A stretch of 64,000 bases of DNA from Mesorhizobium ventifaucium (lineage in GTDB: Bacteria > Pseudomonadota > Alphaproteobacteria > Rhizobiales > Rhizobiaceae). Below are positions 43,784-53,203 of this stretch, in pieces. Under the pieces are notes generated by a model, which was not told where the DNA came from, ran no database searches, and was given only the letters and a program-made list of their open reading frames with translations. Positions within the stretch are counted from its first letter, which is position 1. Each line of letters begins with the position of its first letter. A program made the position numbers and the translations under genes. The DNA is taken from the NCBI RefSeq assembly GCF_935822925.1, contig NZ_CAKXZS010000003.1:82214-146213 (forward strand), written 5' to 3'.

Positions 43784-44172
43784 TCCGTCACAAGTCGAGC
43801 CTCTCGCCTTTCACCGCCGCCTCAATGAAGCCAAGCGGCATGCCGAGGCCGGCATGGCAGCGGGCGTTCGCCCCGTTCGGCGTGGTGATCGAACTGTAGA
43901 GGCGAGGCCTAGCCGCGAAAGCGTGACGTGCGCGACAGGCAACAACTCGACAGCAAACCCTCGGAATTTGACGAACAAGGCAGCCTGACGAGCGCGCATT
44001 ACTCAAACGTCCGATATCGGAAATCCCGGTGTAGCAGCCGTCTGCTACCAGCAAAGCAAATTTTGGCGCTATCTGATATGAATGGCGAACTTCGCCGAGG
44101 CGGTGTAGGGTTCACCTCAAAAGAAGAATTGAGCCGTAGAAACGGCGACGCGGAGCGAATCTGGGAGGATTC
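43784..44172. other. Gene-free stretch
   Basis: No intact gene. A short plus-strand run ending at 43899 (RAFAPFGVVIEL) faintly resembles the start of ureidoglycolate lyase-type proteins but is too short to call. The right part should contain the promoter of the 157-residue gene. Confidence 0.45.
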
Positions 44173-44646
44173 ATGGTCGAGATTATCTCCAAGCGGGATG
44201 GCCCGCGGCGCGAGGACGCACAAGTCAAAAGACTGATCGAGCAGAACCGCTCGACCATCGTCCGACTTGCCGACCAGATCAGCGGTGGCGGCTATTCAGC
44301 TTCCAGGAAGCCACGACAGCAACCAAAGGCGGAAGGTCTGATCATCCATGTTGGCGGCAGTGCCGCGCCTGTGACCGAAGCCAAACCGTCCATCCATGTC
44401 ACCATGAACGGCCGCGTGATCTCGAAGGATCAGAACACGGGCCGCCAACTTCATCACATCGGCGATATCCGCAACCGCAGCGGAGGCCAGATCTTCGTTC
44501 TGGCGACGAAGCAGAATGGCTTCTTCTCGCCGGTCGACGAAACCGTCGCCGAAGCGCTTGCCGAGTTGGACGGATCCCGCCTCGCCGCCACCTACACCGA
44601 AGAGCAGCTTGCCGCCGACATCGGTGCGAAACTTGGCATCGACTGA
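44173..44646 (+). CDS. Unrecognised 157-residue protein
   Basis: ATG 44173 follows GGGAGGA four bases upstream. The protein is soluble, without signal or spans: a charged N-terminus (KRDGPRREDAQVKRLIEQNR), a Gly/Lys linker (GGGYSASRKPRQQPK), then a globular-looking half with FVLATKQNGFFSPVDETVAE and a final helix (EEQLAADIGAKLGID). No known family is recognised. It lies 100 bases before the sigma-54 activator on the same strand and might be co-transcribed with it. Confidence 0.6.
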   Translation: MVEIISKRDGPRREDAQVKRLIEQNRSTIVRLADQISGGGYSASRKPRQQPKAEGLIIHVGGSAAPVTEAKPSIHVTMNGRVISKDQNTGRQLHHIGDIRNRSGGQIFVLATKQNGFFSPVDETVAEALAELDGSRLAATYTEEQLAADIGAKLGID

Positions 44647-44746
44647 GCGGCAGGCATGGGCGTGCTTCCTCACGTCCACTCCGCGGCAGCCTACAACCGC
44701 GACATCATACAGAAATGGCATGCCTCAAAGGTTCTGTGATGACTGA

Positions 44747-46828
44747 ATGAAACGCGAGATAGCCCCCAATCAGATGAAGATCGATGCCCTTCCGGCGCGT
44801 ACTTCGCTGGCCACCGGCCAAATGGCTCTGAGCAACATCGACTATGACGAGCGTGCCACCATGCGCGCCTGGGAAAGTTTTCTGGCTGACGAGCCCAAAT
44901 GCGCCGGCGATCCTGTCCACCCAAGCCACGTCCGCTCCCTCATTCACGATTCCTGGTATCGCAGTGCCACCGGCGGCATCAACGCTCAAGGAATTGAAGC
45001 GCCGCTGAGCAGTGATCGCGACGAAATCGAATATCTTACCCGGGCCAATGCAGAACTGCTTTCGGCGGCGCGGCGGTCGTTCGCATCGCTTGGCCAGTTA
45101 CTGGACGGGACCGGCGCAATGCTGGTTCTGGCCGACAGCGACGGCGTGCTGATCGACGCCATCGGCGACAAGAAGACGCTGCATGACGGCATGGATATCC
45201 ACCTGGCCATCGGCGGGAAATGGAACGAGGATGCCGTCGGGACGAACGGCATCGGTACGGCGCTGTGGACCGGCGAGCCGACTTTCGTGCATGCGGCCGA
45301 GCATTTCTGCGCCGGCATCAAATCCTGGACCTGCGCCGGCGCGCCGATTCGCGACCCGCTCGACGGCAAGATCATCGGTGTGGTCGACCTGTCAGGCTAT
45401 TCGCCGATCTTCAGGCCGCACAACACCGCGCTCGTCGCCGCGACAGCCCGGCAGATCGAAAAGGCATTGGCCGAACAGCAGCAGGAACAGCGCACGCGCC
45501 TGCTCGAAGCTTTCATTTCATCGGCTCCCGGCTACCGCCGAAAAGACGGGCTGGTAATCGTCGACCACCGCGGTCGTGCCATCTTCTGCAACAATGTGCC
45601 TGATGGCGAGGCCACTGAGATGATGGACGGCCCGATGGAGCCAGGCCGTGGCCGCTGGCTGATGAACCTTCCGTCCTCCGGCTCCGAAGCCGACCTTGCC
45701 AGGGCGCTGCCGGCCCATCTGCGATCCTGCCATATCACCCCGCTCAAGCTCGATGGCGACCTCCGCGGCGCGGCGCTGGTGTTCCCCTCCGTGCCGGCAG
45801 TCTCCAGTGCGGCGGTGGTCCACCGGGAAGTGAACAAGCATCTTCAGGATGCTGTCGCCATGATCGTCGGCGAAAGCGAAGCGCTGCATGCCGCCATCGA
45901 CGTCGCCTGCCGCGTCGCCCGGTCGAGTAGCGTAACATCGCTGTTGGTCGAAGGTGAAACAGGGGTCGGGAAAGAGCTGTTTGCGCGGCTTGTCCATGCC
46001 GGCACCCGGCGCACGGCGAACGATCCGTTCATCGCCATGAATTGCGGGGCGATCACCAGGGACCTGTTCGGCAGCGAGTTGTTCGGCCATGTCGCCGGCG
46101 CCTTTACCGGCGCCTCGCGTGAAGGCAAACCGGGGGTTTTCGAGCTCGCCCATGGCGGCGTCCTCAGTCTCGACGAGATCGGCGAATTGCCGCTCGAGAT
46201 CCAGCCGTTTCTGCTGCGTGTCCTGGAAGAGCGCGTGGTCAACCGCATTGGCGACAGCCGGGGCCGCCCGGTGGATGTGCGCCTGGTCGCCTCGACCAAT
46301 CGCGATCTCAAGCACGAAATTGACGCAGGCCGATTCCGCCGCGATCTCTACTATCGAATTGGCGCGGTTTCGATCACTGTTCCACCGCTGCGCGAGCGCG
46401 GCGAGGATGTGCTGCTGCTGGTCGAACATTTCAACCGGCAGATCGCCACCGCGGCGGGCGAGGACCTGCTGGAATTCTCGCACGAAGCACTCGATGCCCT
46501 GCTCGCCTATGATTGGCCGGGCAATGTGCGCGAACTGAAGAACCTCATCGGGCGGCTGCATGTCCTGACGCGCGGCCGTGATGTTGGGCTTCATGACCTT
46601 CCTGAGGAGATCACCGCGTCCGGCTCTGGGTCGGGAGCCGGGTCGGACAGCAGTGCAGCGAACCCGCAGGATGGAGGCACGCTCGTCGAGGCCGAACGCC
46701 AGGCAATGAAGAACGCCTTGGCCGTGGAAGGCGGCAACCTCAGCCGGGTCGCGCGACGGCTCGGCATCTCCCGGCCAACGCTCTACCGCAAGCTCGAGCA
46801 ATACGGCATCCGGCGGGGTTTCCTCTAG
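44747..46828 (+). CDS. Sigma-54-dependent activator, AcoR-like (GAF, AAA+, Fis HTH)
   Basis: 693 residues. There is an N-terminal sensor with a GAF domain (AMLVLADSDGVLIDAIGDKK, WNEDAVGTNGIGTALWTGEP), then a linker. The AAA+ domain starts near residue 390 (GETGVGKELFARLVH, GAFTGASREG with the GAFTGA sigma-54 loop, LSLDEIGELPLEIQPFLLRV, and an RxxLYYRI arginine region). A Fis-type HTH follows at the end (NLSRVARRLGISRPTLYRKL). The sensor type is that of AcoR and the activators of di-iron monooxygenase and alcohol operons. It converges on the monooxygenase operon and is the obvious partner of the sigma-54 promoter at 56283. ATG 44774 is an alternative start. Confidence 0.88.
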   Translation: MKREIAPNQMKIDALPARTSLATGQMALSNIDYDERATMRAWESFLADEPKCAGDPVHPSHVRSLIHDSWYRSATGGINAQGIEAPLSSDRDEIEYLTRANAELLSAARRSFASLGQLLDGTGAMLVLADSDGVLIDAIGDKKTLHDGMDIHLAIGGKWNEDAVGTNGIGTALWTGEPTFVHAAEHFCAGIKSWTCAGAPIRDPLDGKIIGVVDLSGYSPIFRPHNTALVAATARQIEKALAEQQQEQRTRLLEAFISSAPGYRRKDGLVIVDHRGRAIFCNNVPDGEATEMMDGPMEPGRGRWLMNLPSSGSEADLARALPAHLRSCHITPLKLDGDLRGAALVFPSVPAVSSAAVVHREVNKHLQDAVAMIVGESEALHAAIDVACRVARSSSVTSLLVEGETGVGKELFARLVHAGTRRTANDPFIAMNCGAITRDLFGSELFGHVAGAFTGASREGKPGVFELAHGGVLSLDEIGELPLEIQPFLLRVLEERVVNRIGDSRGRPVDVRLVASTNRDLKHEIDAGRFRRDLYYRIGAVSITVPPLRERGEDVLLLVEHFNRQIATAAGEDLLEFSHEALDALLAYDWPGNVRELKNLIGRLHVLTRGRDVGLHDLPEEITASGSGSGAGSDSSAANPQDGGTLVEAERQAMKNALAVEGGNLSRVARRLGISRPTLYRKLEQYGIRRGFL

Positions 46829-46981
46829 GATCAGAATCCGTCACTGGCGACGAAAGAGCCCCGCAGCATTCGCGCCACTGGGTGGGGGGAAGTCATGCCA
46901 AGGCCAGCGAAATCACCACAGCTGGCGCGATCTTGGTGATGCGGCTTGGACCCTCTATCTCCCGCTAGATGATAGTGGTGA

Positions 46982-47015
46982 CCGGACCGCACCCGTCCGC
47001 GCGGCTCCGGTCCGG
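46982..47015. terminator. Possible shared terminator hairpin
   Basis: CCGGACC (46982-46988) pairs with GGTCCGG (47009-47015) around a 20-base GC-rich loop. It lies between the convergent activator and alcohol dehydrogenase genes. There is no clear T-run. Confidence 0.3.
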
Positions 47016-47020
47016 ATAGA

Positions 47021-48064
47021 TCACGGCACGATAACGCCGCGGCCGGTGAACCGCCGGTTCTTGAAATCGTCGAGTGCGGTGTTGATGCTGGCGAGATTGT
47101 ACTCGGTGTAGTGCATCTTCACCTTGCCATCGGCGTTCAGCTCCATCAGCTCGACAAGCTCAGTGAAATTGCCGACCAGGCTGCCGCCGATGTTGATCTC
47201 CTCGATGACGAGATGCGCGGTCGGCACGTTGATGTTGCCGCCATAGCCGACGACGAACAGCTGGCCGCCCTTGCGCACCATCTTCCAGCAAATGTTCTCG
47301 ACGCCGAGTTCGCCGACGAAATCGATGACCACATGGGCTCCGCCGCCGGTGATCTGGCTGACCTCCTCCACCACATTCGGCCCGCCGTCGAGGACGAAAT
47401 CGGCGCCCAGATCCTTGGCCAGCACACGCGCCGCCGGTTCGCGATCAACGGCGATGATGCGGCAGCCTGAGATCGCGTGCAGCGATTGCAGCGCGATGTG
47501 GCCAAGCCCGCCAATGCCGAGCAGCACGCAGTAGCTCCCCGGTCGCAGCAGTTTGGCCGCCCGCTTGGCGGCGCGATAAGCGGTGATGCCGGCGTCGGCA
47601 AGCGGCGCCACCTCGATCGGCGTGACATTTGCGTTCAGCTTGATCAGCGAGCGCTCGCTGGTGATGAAATATTCGGCGAAGCCGCCATTCATCCCGAGAC
47701 CGGGGAACTGGCCATTGTCGCAATACATGTCCTCGCCGTGCCGGCAGTTGAGGCAGATGCCGCATGAGCGGAAGGGATGGCAGATCACCGCGTCACCGCG
47801 CTTGACCGACCTGACGCCGCTGCCGACCTCCTCGACCCAGCCTGCATTCTCGTGGCCCATGATGTAAGGCAGCAGCGTGCCCTCTGGATCCATCGTCGGC
47901 TTCCACACACCCTCGATGATGTGGAGGTCGGTGCGGCAGAGGCCGGCGGCACCTACTCGCACGACGACCTCGTCGGGAGCGGTAATGGTCGGCGCCTTGA
48001 CCTCCTCGATCCTGAGCTGGACGTTCATATGCGGGTCGTATTCGTACAGTCTGGCAGCTTTCAT
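47021..48064 (-). CDS. Zn-dependent alcohol dehydrogenase of the monooxygenase operon
   Basis: 347-residue MDR alcohol dehydrogenase: GLCRTDLHIIEGV (catalytic Cys), MGHENAGWV, structural Zn Cys in CGICLNCRHGEDMYC, and cofactor motif LLGIGGLGHIALQ. AAAGGA precedes ATG 48064. It is the last gene of the leftward monooxygenase operon, 38 bases after groEL. The position fits oxidation of the alcohol formed by the monooxygenase (for example 2-propanol or acetol); the precise alcohol is inference. Confidence 0.85.
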   Translation of the reverse strand: MKAARLYEYDPHMNVQLRIEEVKAPTITAPDEVVVRVGAAGLCRTDLHIIEGVWKPTMDPEGTLLPYIMGHENAGWVEEVGSGVRSVKRGDAVICHPFRSCGICLNCRHGEDMYCDNGQFPGLGMNGGFAEYFITSERSLIKLNANVTPIEVAPLADAGITAYRAAKRAAKLLRPGSYCVLLGIGGLGHIALQSLHAISGCRIIAVDREPAARVLAKDLGADFVLDGGPNVVEEVSQITGGGAHVVIDFVGELGVENICWKMVRKGGQLFVVGYGGNINVPTAHLVIEEINIGGSLVGNFTELVELMELNADGKVKMHYTEYNLASINTALDDFKNRRFTGRGVIVP

Positions 48065-48101
48065 CGTCGTATCCTTTCAACGTCGAGATTGTTCGGATTG
48101 C

Positions 48102-49733
48102 TTAGGCGCGGCCGAGCTTTTCAGAGCCGCCGCCGCGAGCCGGTCCGGCCGTCGGGTCCTCGTCCTCGGCGAGATGGCCAATCAGCGTTTCGGTGGTCAG
48201 GATCAGCGTCGCCACCGAAGCTGCGTTGGCGAGTGCCGTGTAGGTGACGCGCACCGGATCGATGATCCCTGCCTCGAACATGTTCTGGTAGCTGCCGGCA
48301 GACGCGTTGTAGCCGTAGCCGCCGTTGATGCGCGTAACTTCCGCCACGACTGCTTCGGGATCGGCGCCGGCATTGGCGGCTATGCGCCAGAGCGGCCGCG
48401 ACAGCACCGACCGCACCAGGCGCACGCCTTCGGCGACATCGCCGTCGACACCGGCCGCCACCTTGTCGAGCAGCGGCGCTATCTGGGCAAGCGCCGAGCC
48501 GCCGCCGGCGACCACGCCCTCTTCGGATGCGGCGCGCACCGCATTCAGCGAATCCTCGATCAGCTGGATCGTTCGCTTCTGCTCGACCGGCGTGACACCG
48601 CCGGCATAAAGGATCGCCGTGCCGCCGGAGAGCTTGGCCAGGCGTTCGCGCAGCTTGTCCTGGTCGATGTTCGGCGGCGAAGCTTCATACTGCCGCTGCA
48701 CCTGGGCGCGGCGCGATTCGATTGCCGCATGGTCGCCGCCGCCGCGGATGATCGAGGTGTAGGACGAGCTTGTCTTCACCCGGTCAGCCGTTCCAAGATC
48801 ATCGGCGGTGATGTCCTCCAGCTGGCCGCCGAGGTCGCGCGCAATCACCTTGCCGCCGGTGATGATCGCCAGATCCTCCATCATCGCCTTGCGCCAATGG
48901 CCATATTCCGGCGGGTGGACGACGAGGTATTTTCCAGGTCCCTGTTTGCCGAGCAGCGTCACCACGACTTCCGGCGACATTTCTTCGGACACGATCAGTA
49001 ACGGCCGACCATCCTCGTCGGCAATGCGGCGAGCCGCATCCAGCGCCCCGGGCTCCTTGATCTTGAGATCGGTCAACAGGATGTAGGGCCGTTCGAGAAC
49101 TGCCTCCATCTTCTCCTGGTCGGTCACCATGTGGTGAGAGAGATAACCGCGTTCGAAAGACATGCCCTCGACCACATCGAGCGTGGTCTCGGTGGTGACG
49201 CTGAAGTCCGTGGTGATGACCCCTTCGGCTCCCACGCGCTGATGGGCTTCCGCCACCAGCGCGCCAAGCTTGGTGTCGGTCGCGGCGATGTTGGCGACCG
49301 AAGCCAGGATGCCGTTGCCCTTTGCCGGCTTGGCCGAGGCCTTGAGCGCCGCCACCACCGCCGCCACGGCAAGGTCGATACCCTTGCACAGATCGACGGA
49401 TTTCACGCCGCGTTCATTCGCCTCCACACCGCCCTGGATGAGGGCGTTGGCGAGCACGATGGCAGTCGTGGTACCGTCGCCGGCCACCTCGTTGGTCTGC
49501 ATCGACACCTCGCGGACCACCTGCGCGCCCATGTTTTCGAAACGGTCGTGCAGCTCAATCTCAGAGGCGATGCTGACGCCGTCGCGGGTCACCATCGGCG
49601 TACCGATCGGCCGGTCGATCATGGCGTTCATGCCTTTGGGGCCGAGCGTCGGCTCGACGGCAGCGGCCAGCCGAAAGACGCCACGGGCGAGAGCACGGCG
49701 GGCCTCGGAATTGTGAAGCATTATTTTGGGCAT
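48102..49733 (-). CDS. groEL: GroEL-type chaperonin dedicated to the monooxygenase
   Basis: 543 residues with the chaperonin core: TLGPKGMNAMIDRP, DGVSIASEIELHDRFENMGA, EVAGDGTTTAIVLANALI (ATP-binding Asp), and GVVAGGGSALAQIAPL. Compared with housekeeping GroEL it is diverged and lacks the C-terminal GGM repeat, ending instead in TAGPARGGGSEKLGRA. No groES is present. Such an odd GroEL (MimG) is a regular member of mim/prm-type operons and is needed for folding of the hydroxylase in mycobacteria. GGAGGAATC precedes ATG 49733. Confidence 0.9.
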   Translation of the reverse strand: MPKIMLHNSEARRALARGVFRLAAAVEPTLGPKGMNAMIDRPIGTPMVTRDGVSIASEIELHDRFENMGAQVVREVSMQTNEVAGDGTTTAIVLANALIQGGVEANERGVKSVDLCKGIDLAVAAVVAALKASAKPAKGNGILASVANIAATDTKLGALVAEAHQRVGAEGVITTDFSVTTETTLDVVEGMSFERGYLSHHMVTDQEKMEAVLERPYILLTDLKIKEPGALDAARRIADEDGRPLLIVSEEMSPEVVVTLLGKQGPGKYLVVHPPEYGHWRKAMMEDLAIITGGKVIARDLGGQLEDITADDLGTADRVKTSSSYTSIIRGGGDHAAIESRRAQVQRQYEASPPNIDQDKLRERLAKLSGGTAILYAGGVTPVEQKRTIQLIEDSLNAVRAASEEGVVAGGGSALAQIAPLLDKVAAGVDGDVAEGVRLVRSVLSRPLWRIAANAGADPEAVVAEVTRINGGYGYNASAGSYQNMFEAGIIDPVRVTYTALANAASVATLILTTETLIGHLAEDEDPTAGPARGGGSEKLGRA

Positions 49734-49809
49734 GATTCCTCCTTCCGCCTTACGGGCGGGTTGTTGGTTAGGGGCCTCGTGCGAGGGAGGCCGTTGCTTC
49801 AGCTCTGCT

Positions 49810-50604
49810 TCAGGCGGTCGGCGCGGCTCGCGCCGGCACGCGGTCCATGATGAAATCGACCAGCGTCGGTTCGCCCTCGATCACATCCAGTTCCTTGTAT
49901 CTGGTCTGCTTGAGACCACGACACAGCGCGCCGTTGAACTCCATATTGACGCGCACAACGCGCAGTTCGGCGAGATGGGCACCGAGAGCGCCAGGCGGGA
50001 TGCGTTGCCCGTCCCAGGTCACGAAGACAGGATCATCGGCCTGGCGGTCGGGGAAGCGCTCGAGCAGGGCCGCCCTGTATCTCGGCTTCTGTTTGGCCGC
50101 CTCGCCCGGTTCGAACCGTGCGACGTCGTATGCCGGCAGGTCCATATCGAGGATTTCCCGGTCTGTCAGACCATGCTGCCGAAGGCCGCGCAGGACCGCC
50201 TCCTGGCGCCGCTTGAATGCCTTCATCCTGAAGGTTTCGCGCAAAGCGCCCAGATCCTGATCCTCGGCAAGTTCGACGAAAATATCGGCGAATGTCTTGC
50301 CGGCTTCCATGCCGCGATTGACCTCTTCCGCGAACATGTGGTCGTGCAGCTTGACGCGATAGGCCGGCGCCCAGGAGAGCTGGTCGAGCGCCTTGCGGAC
50401 GCCGTCCAGCATCAGGAACGCGAAGTTGGGCGAGCACCAGTAGGTCGGCAGGCGGAAATCTATCTCCACGCTGCCATCGCTCGTAACCTCGGCCCGCTCG
50501 ACAAAGCCCATCTCGGTAATAGGTTCGTCGAGTTCCGGGTCATTGACCTCGGTTAGCCGCCGCCAGACTTCTGCCTGGCGGCTTGGTATTCTGGCGGCGC
50601 CCAT
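49810..50604 (-). CDS. DUF59/MIP18-type iron-sulfur/metal assembly protein
   Basis: 264 residues from ATG 50604 (GGAG nine bases upstream; the frame is open to 50991 but there overlaps the amidohydrolase gene). The N-terminal half is a DUF59-like domain (VWRRLTEVNDPELDEPITEM, DFRLPTYWCSPNFAFLMLD with a Cys at the usual position). The C-terminal half (LRGLRQHGLTDREILDMDLP) is specific to this operon type. A role in loading metal into the hydroxylase or the reductase Fe-S cluster is the likely one, known only from association. Confidence 0.75.
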   Translation of the reverse strand: MGAARIPSRQAEVWRRLTEVNDPELDEPITEMGFVERAEVTSDGSVEIDFRLPTYWCSPNFAFLMLDGVRKALDQLSWAPAYRVKLHDHMFAEEVNRGMEAGKTFADIFVELAEDQDLGALRETFRMKAFKRRQEAVLRGLRQHGLTDREILDMDLPAYDVARFEPGEAAKQKPRYRAALLERFPDRQADDPVFVTWDGQRIPPGALGAHLAELRVVRVNMEFNGALCRGLKQTRYKELDVIEGEPTLVDFIMDRVPARAAPTA

Positions 50605-50609
50605 CGTGA

Positions 50610-51632
50610 CTACTCCGCTGCGATGCTGAAGGCGGAGCCCGCGAGTGCCTTCGTCTTGGCATCGATATCGATGTCGTAAAGACGCGCGGCGTTGAGGCCG
50701 AGGATCTTCTCCTTGATCTCGTCGGTGAGTTGCACTCCGCGTTCGGCAGCGATGTCGTCGGGGATCTGATAGGCCCAGAATTTCTCCACCAGCCAGCGCG
50801 GCGTCCAGATCGCGTAGTCGGAACCGAACAGGATCTTCTCCGGCCCGAGCCAGAAGAGCAGTTCGGCGATGACTTCGCCGAAATAGCGCGGGCGGGAATG
50901 GATGAAGGGCAGCGCTACCGCAAGTCCACCGTAAACGTTGGTTTCCTGCGTCGCGATCCAGCAGAAATCGTCGAGGCGCGGCAGGCCGCAATGCTCGATG
51001 ATCCAGTTGAGGCCCTGGAAATCCGTCGCCGCGTGATCGACGTCATGGACGTCGAACGCATCCTTGCTGAGCGGCAGGATCGTCGGGCCCTTGTGGACGT
51101 GGATGTTCCTGATGCCGAGCTTGTCGCAGAGTTCGAAGCATTTGTAGGCATCAGGGTCGGTGAGCTTCCAGCCCTTGGAGGCGCCGTTCCATTCGGCCGT
51201 GTACATCTTCACGCCCTTGACGTCGTATGTCTCCTTGAGGAAGTGGATGTACTCAAGCGCCTTTTCACCATCGCGCGGATCGAAGGCCCCATTGACGATG
51301 AAACGCTCGGGATAGAGCTTGGCCACCTCGGCGTTGCGCTCGATCGTGTTGAAGCCGTTCTTGTAGAAGTCCTTGAGATAGGTCGACTGGACGATTGCCA
51401 CATCGTCGGGACCATCGATGAACAGATCGCGATAGAGATCGTCGGCCGAGTACTTCTCGAACTTGCTCTTCTCCCACAGCTGTTCCTTGGGGCTGAGCCC
51501 GGTATGATAGGCATAGAAGCAGTCGATGAACTGCTTGCCGTGAATATTCTTCTGGTTTTCCGCGCTGCCGTCCCAGAAATGGGTGTGGCCATCGACCACG
51601 AAAATATCCTTGCCTTCCGGTGTTCTAAACAT
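50610..51632 (-). CDS. Amidohydrolase family (TIM-barrel metal hydrolase)
   Basis: 340 residues from ATG 51632 with GGAGG directly upstream. It starts DIFVVDGHTHFWDGSAEN (metal-binding HxH), has NIHVHKGPTILPL, LNWIIEHCGLPRLDDFCWIA, and the final Asp in KILFGSDYAIWTPRWLVEKF. The metal-binding set of amidohydrolase-2 (decarboxylase-like) proteins is complete. It is regularly found in propane/acetone-type monooxygenase operons, where its function is not established; hydrolysis or decarboxylation of a downstream intermediate and a structural role are both open. Confidence 0.8.
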   Translation of the reverse strand: MFRTPEGKDIFVVDGHTHFWDGSAENQKNIHGKQFIDCFYAYHTGLSPKEQLWEKSKFEKYSADDLYRDLFIDGPDDVAIVQSTYLKDFYKNGFNTIERNAEVAKLYPERFIVNGAFDPRDGEKALEYIHFLKETYDVKGVKMYTAEWNGASKGWKLTDPDAYKCFELCDKLGIRNIHVHKGPTILPLSKDAFDVHDVDHAATDFQGLNWIIEHCGLPRLDDFCWIATQETNVYGGLAVALPFIHSRPRYFGEVIAELLFWLGPEKILFGSDYAIWTPRWLVEKFWAYQIPDDIAAERGVQLTDEIKEKILGLNAARLYDIDIDAKTKALAGSAFSIAAE

Positions 51633-51705
51633 TCCTACCTCCACAAGATGGGCGTTGATCGTTTGGCGCGCCGCAGCCAGGCGGCGCGCCTGATTTTCTT
51701 GGCGT

Positions 51706-52077
51706 CTATTCGATGTATTCGAACATCTCGTCCATGTTGCCGAACAAGATCACAGTGTTGTCGTCGATGCGCACCATCCTCCCGTAGTGGGTGGAGCTGT
51801 TGACCTCGAAGGTTTCCGCCGTCATCTCGCGGCCGAGATATTCGCTGATTTCATCCATCTTGAAGATCAGCTTGCCGGTACCATCGATCCGGATCATCGC
51901 CGGCTGGTAGGTTACGATCACGTTCGGCTTCAGGCCCATAAATTCGGCGATGGCTCTGGCCTCGACCGAGTCGTTCATGGTGACGCCGCACTGATGCGAA
52001 ATCGTCTGTTCGAAGGTGATATCCTTCATCGACCTGAAGATGTTGGATTGCGATGCGTCGCGTGCTGCAGTTGACAT
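51706..52077 (-). CDS. mimD: Monooxygenase coupling (regulatory) protein, MmoB/DmpM family
   Basis: 123 residues from ATG 52077 (GGGAGAG upstream). The core is VTMNDSVEARAIAEFMGLKP followed by the beta-rich MIRIDGTGKLIFKMDEISEY and TYGRMV-like strands, and the end is VILFGNMDEMFEYIE. It is the cofactorless effector that binds the hydroxylase and gates oxygen and substrate access. Sits between the hydroxylase beta gene and the amidohydrolase, the usual D position. Confidence 0.88.
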   Translation of the reverse strand: MSTAARDASQSNIFRSMKDITFEQTISHQCGVTMNDSVEARAIAEFMGLKPNVIVTYQPAMIRIDGTGKLIFKMDEISEYLGREMTAETFEVNSSTHYGRMVRIDDNTVILFGNMDEMFEYIE

Positions 52078-52094
52078 GACTGTCTCTCCCTATG

Positions 52095-53153
52095 TCAGCG
52101 CTTGAGGCCAAGTTCGCCGAGGATCTGCCCAATCCGTTCCTCGGATTTGGCGCGGACATCGGCGAAAGCGACCGGCTTGGAATGCGGCATCGACCAGATC
52201 GGCTGCAGGCCGGTGGCTGCCTTGTCGGCGAGCGCGCCGTGCTTCTTGACCCAGCCCTGGAAGAGCTTCTTGTTCGCCGCGCCATGCTTTTCGTCGTTGG
52301 CGAGCATGTGCATGAGGTCGATCGTGTTTGCGAGGTTGCGCTCGTAGTCGGCCTCGGCTGCCGAGATCACTGCAGGCGTGATGAAGTCATGGTTGGCGGC
52401 AGCGATCTGCATCAGGAAGCCTGAGCGGAATACTTCCCCAACCAGCGGTTCGAAGACGATGTTGATGGCGAAATACTGTTCGAGATAGTCGGTCGCACCC
52501 ATGATTGTTTCGACTGCTTCGCGGGTACCTTGCCAGTTGTTGTCCTCGAGCCATGCCTTCTTGCCAAGTTCGTCGTCCCAGCCGGGAAGGTCCATGCCAA
52601 TCTCGGCAAGATAGAGTGTGATGTCCTGCGCAAGCCGCAGCTTGTAGGACGAGTTGGTCAGCGTGGCGTTGTTGATCATCTGGGTGTAGCCGTAGCGCTG
52701 CGCCTGCATCAGCGAAGTGCCGAGCCCGAATTCGGCGTGTTTCCAGGCGCCGAGCTGCGTCTGCAGAACCTTGACCCAGGCCTTGTCGAAGGTCTTGGGC
52801 GCCCCCGACTTGCGGGCATTGTTGATGACGCTCTGCACCATCGTCTCGATCTTCGACTGGCGCTGATAGTGCGTGCGTTCCCACTCCTGATCGGGGGCGC
52901 GAAAGGCATGCCAGTTGGAGCTCTGCGCAGCGGTGTTCTGCTTGACATAAGCGCCCTTGCCGTCGGCAAAGGAGATGATCCAGTCCTGGATCAGGTAACG
53001 CTCCGGGTCAGGCTGCACGTCGACTGTCATGTCCTCATAGTGTGTGGCGCGCTGGCCCTTCGGATCGAAATACCGGTATTTCCGGCTGTCGGAATCGGCA
53101 AAGATCGCCGCGCCGGCGGCTCCGGATCCGACTGAACTCGAGATAGCTGGCAT
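52095..53153 (-). CDS. mimC: Di-iron monooxygenase hydroxylase beta subunit
   Basis: 352 residues from ATG 53153 (GGGAG eight bases upstream). An all-helical ferritin-like protein with YIWRYFD-type start (SRKYRYFDPKGQRATHYEDM), AWKHAEFGLGTSLMQAQRYG, ATLTNSSYKLRLAQDITLYL, and MQIAAANHDFITPAVISAAE. It lacks the two ExxH pairs of an active site, as expected for the structural beta subunit. Pairs with the alpha subunit (54318) in the hydroxylase. Confidence 0.9.
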   Translation of the reverse strand: MPAISSSVGSGAAGAAIFADSDSRKYRYFDPKGQRATHYEDMTVDVQPDPERYLIQDWIISFADGKGAYVKQNTAAQSSNWHAFRAPDQEWERTHYQRQSKIETMVQSVINNARKSGAPKTFDKAWVKVLQTQLGAWKHAEFGLGTSLMQAQRYGYTQMINNATLTNSSYKLRLAQDITLYLAEIGMDLPGWDDELGKKAWLEDNNWQGTREAVETIMGATDYLEQYFAINIVFEPLVGEVFRSGFLMQIAAANHDFITPAVISAAEADYERNLANTIDLMHMLANDEKHGAANKKLFQGWVKKHGALADKAATGLQPIWSMPHSKPVAFADVRAKSEERIGQILGELGLKR

Positions 53154-53203
53154 AGTCTTCACTCCCTTGCTGCAGTTGTGGTTGCAGTTGCGTGGCCGCC
53201 CCC

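Noticed and set aside
43800..43899. Short similarity (AFAPFGVVIEL) to the start of ureidoglycolate lyase
   Set aside because: Only about eleven residues, with a stop immediately after; too little to call a gene or a relic.
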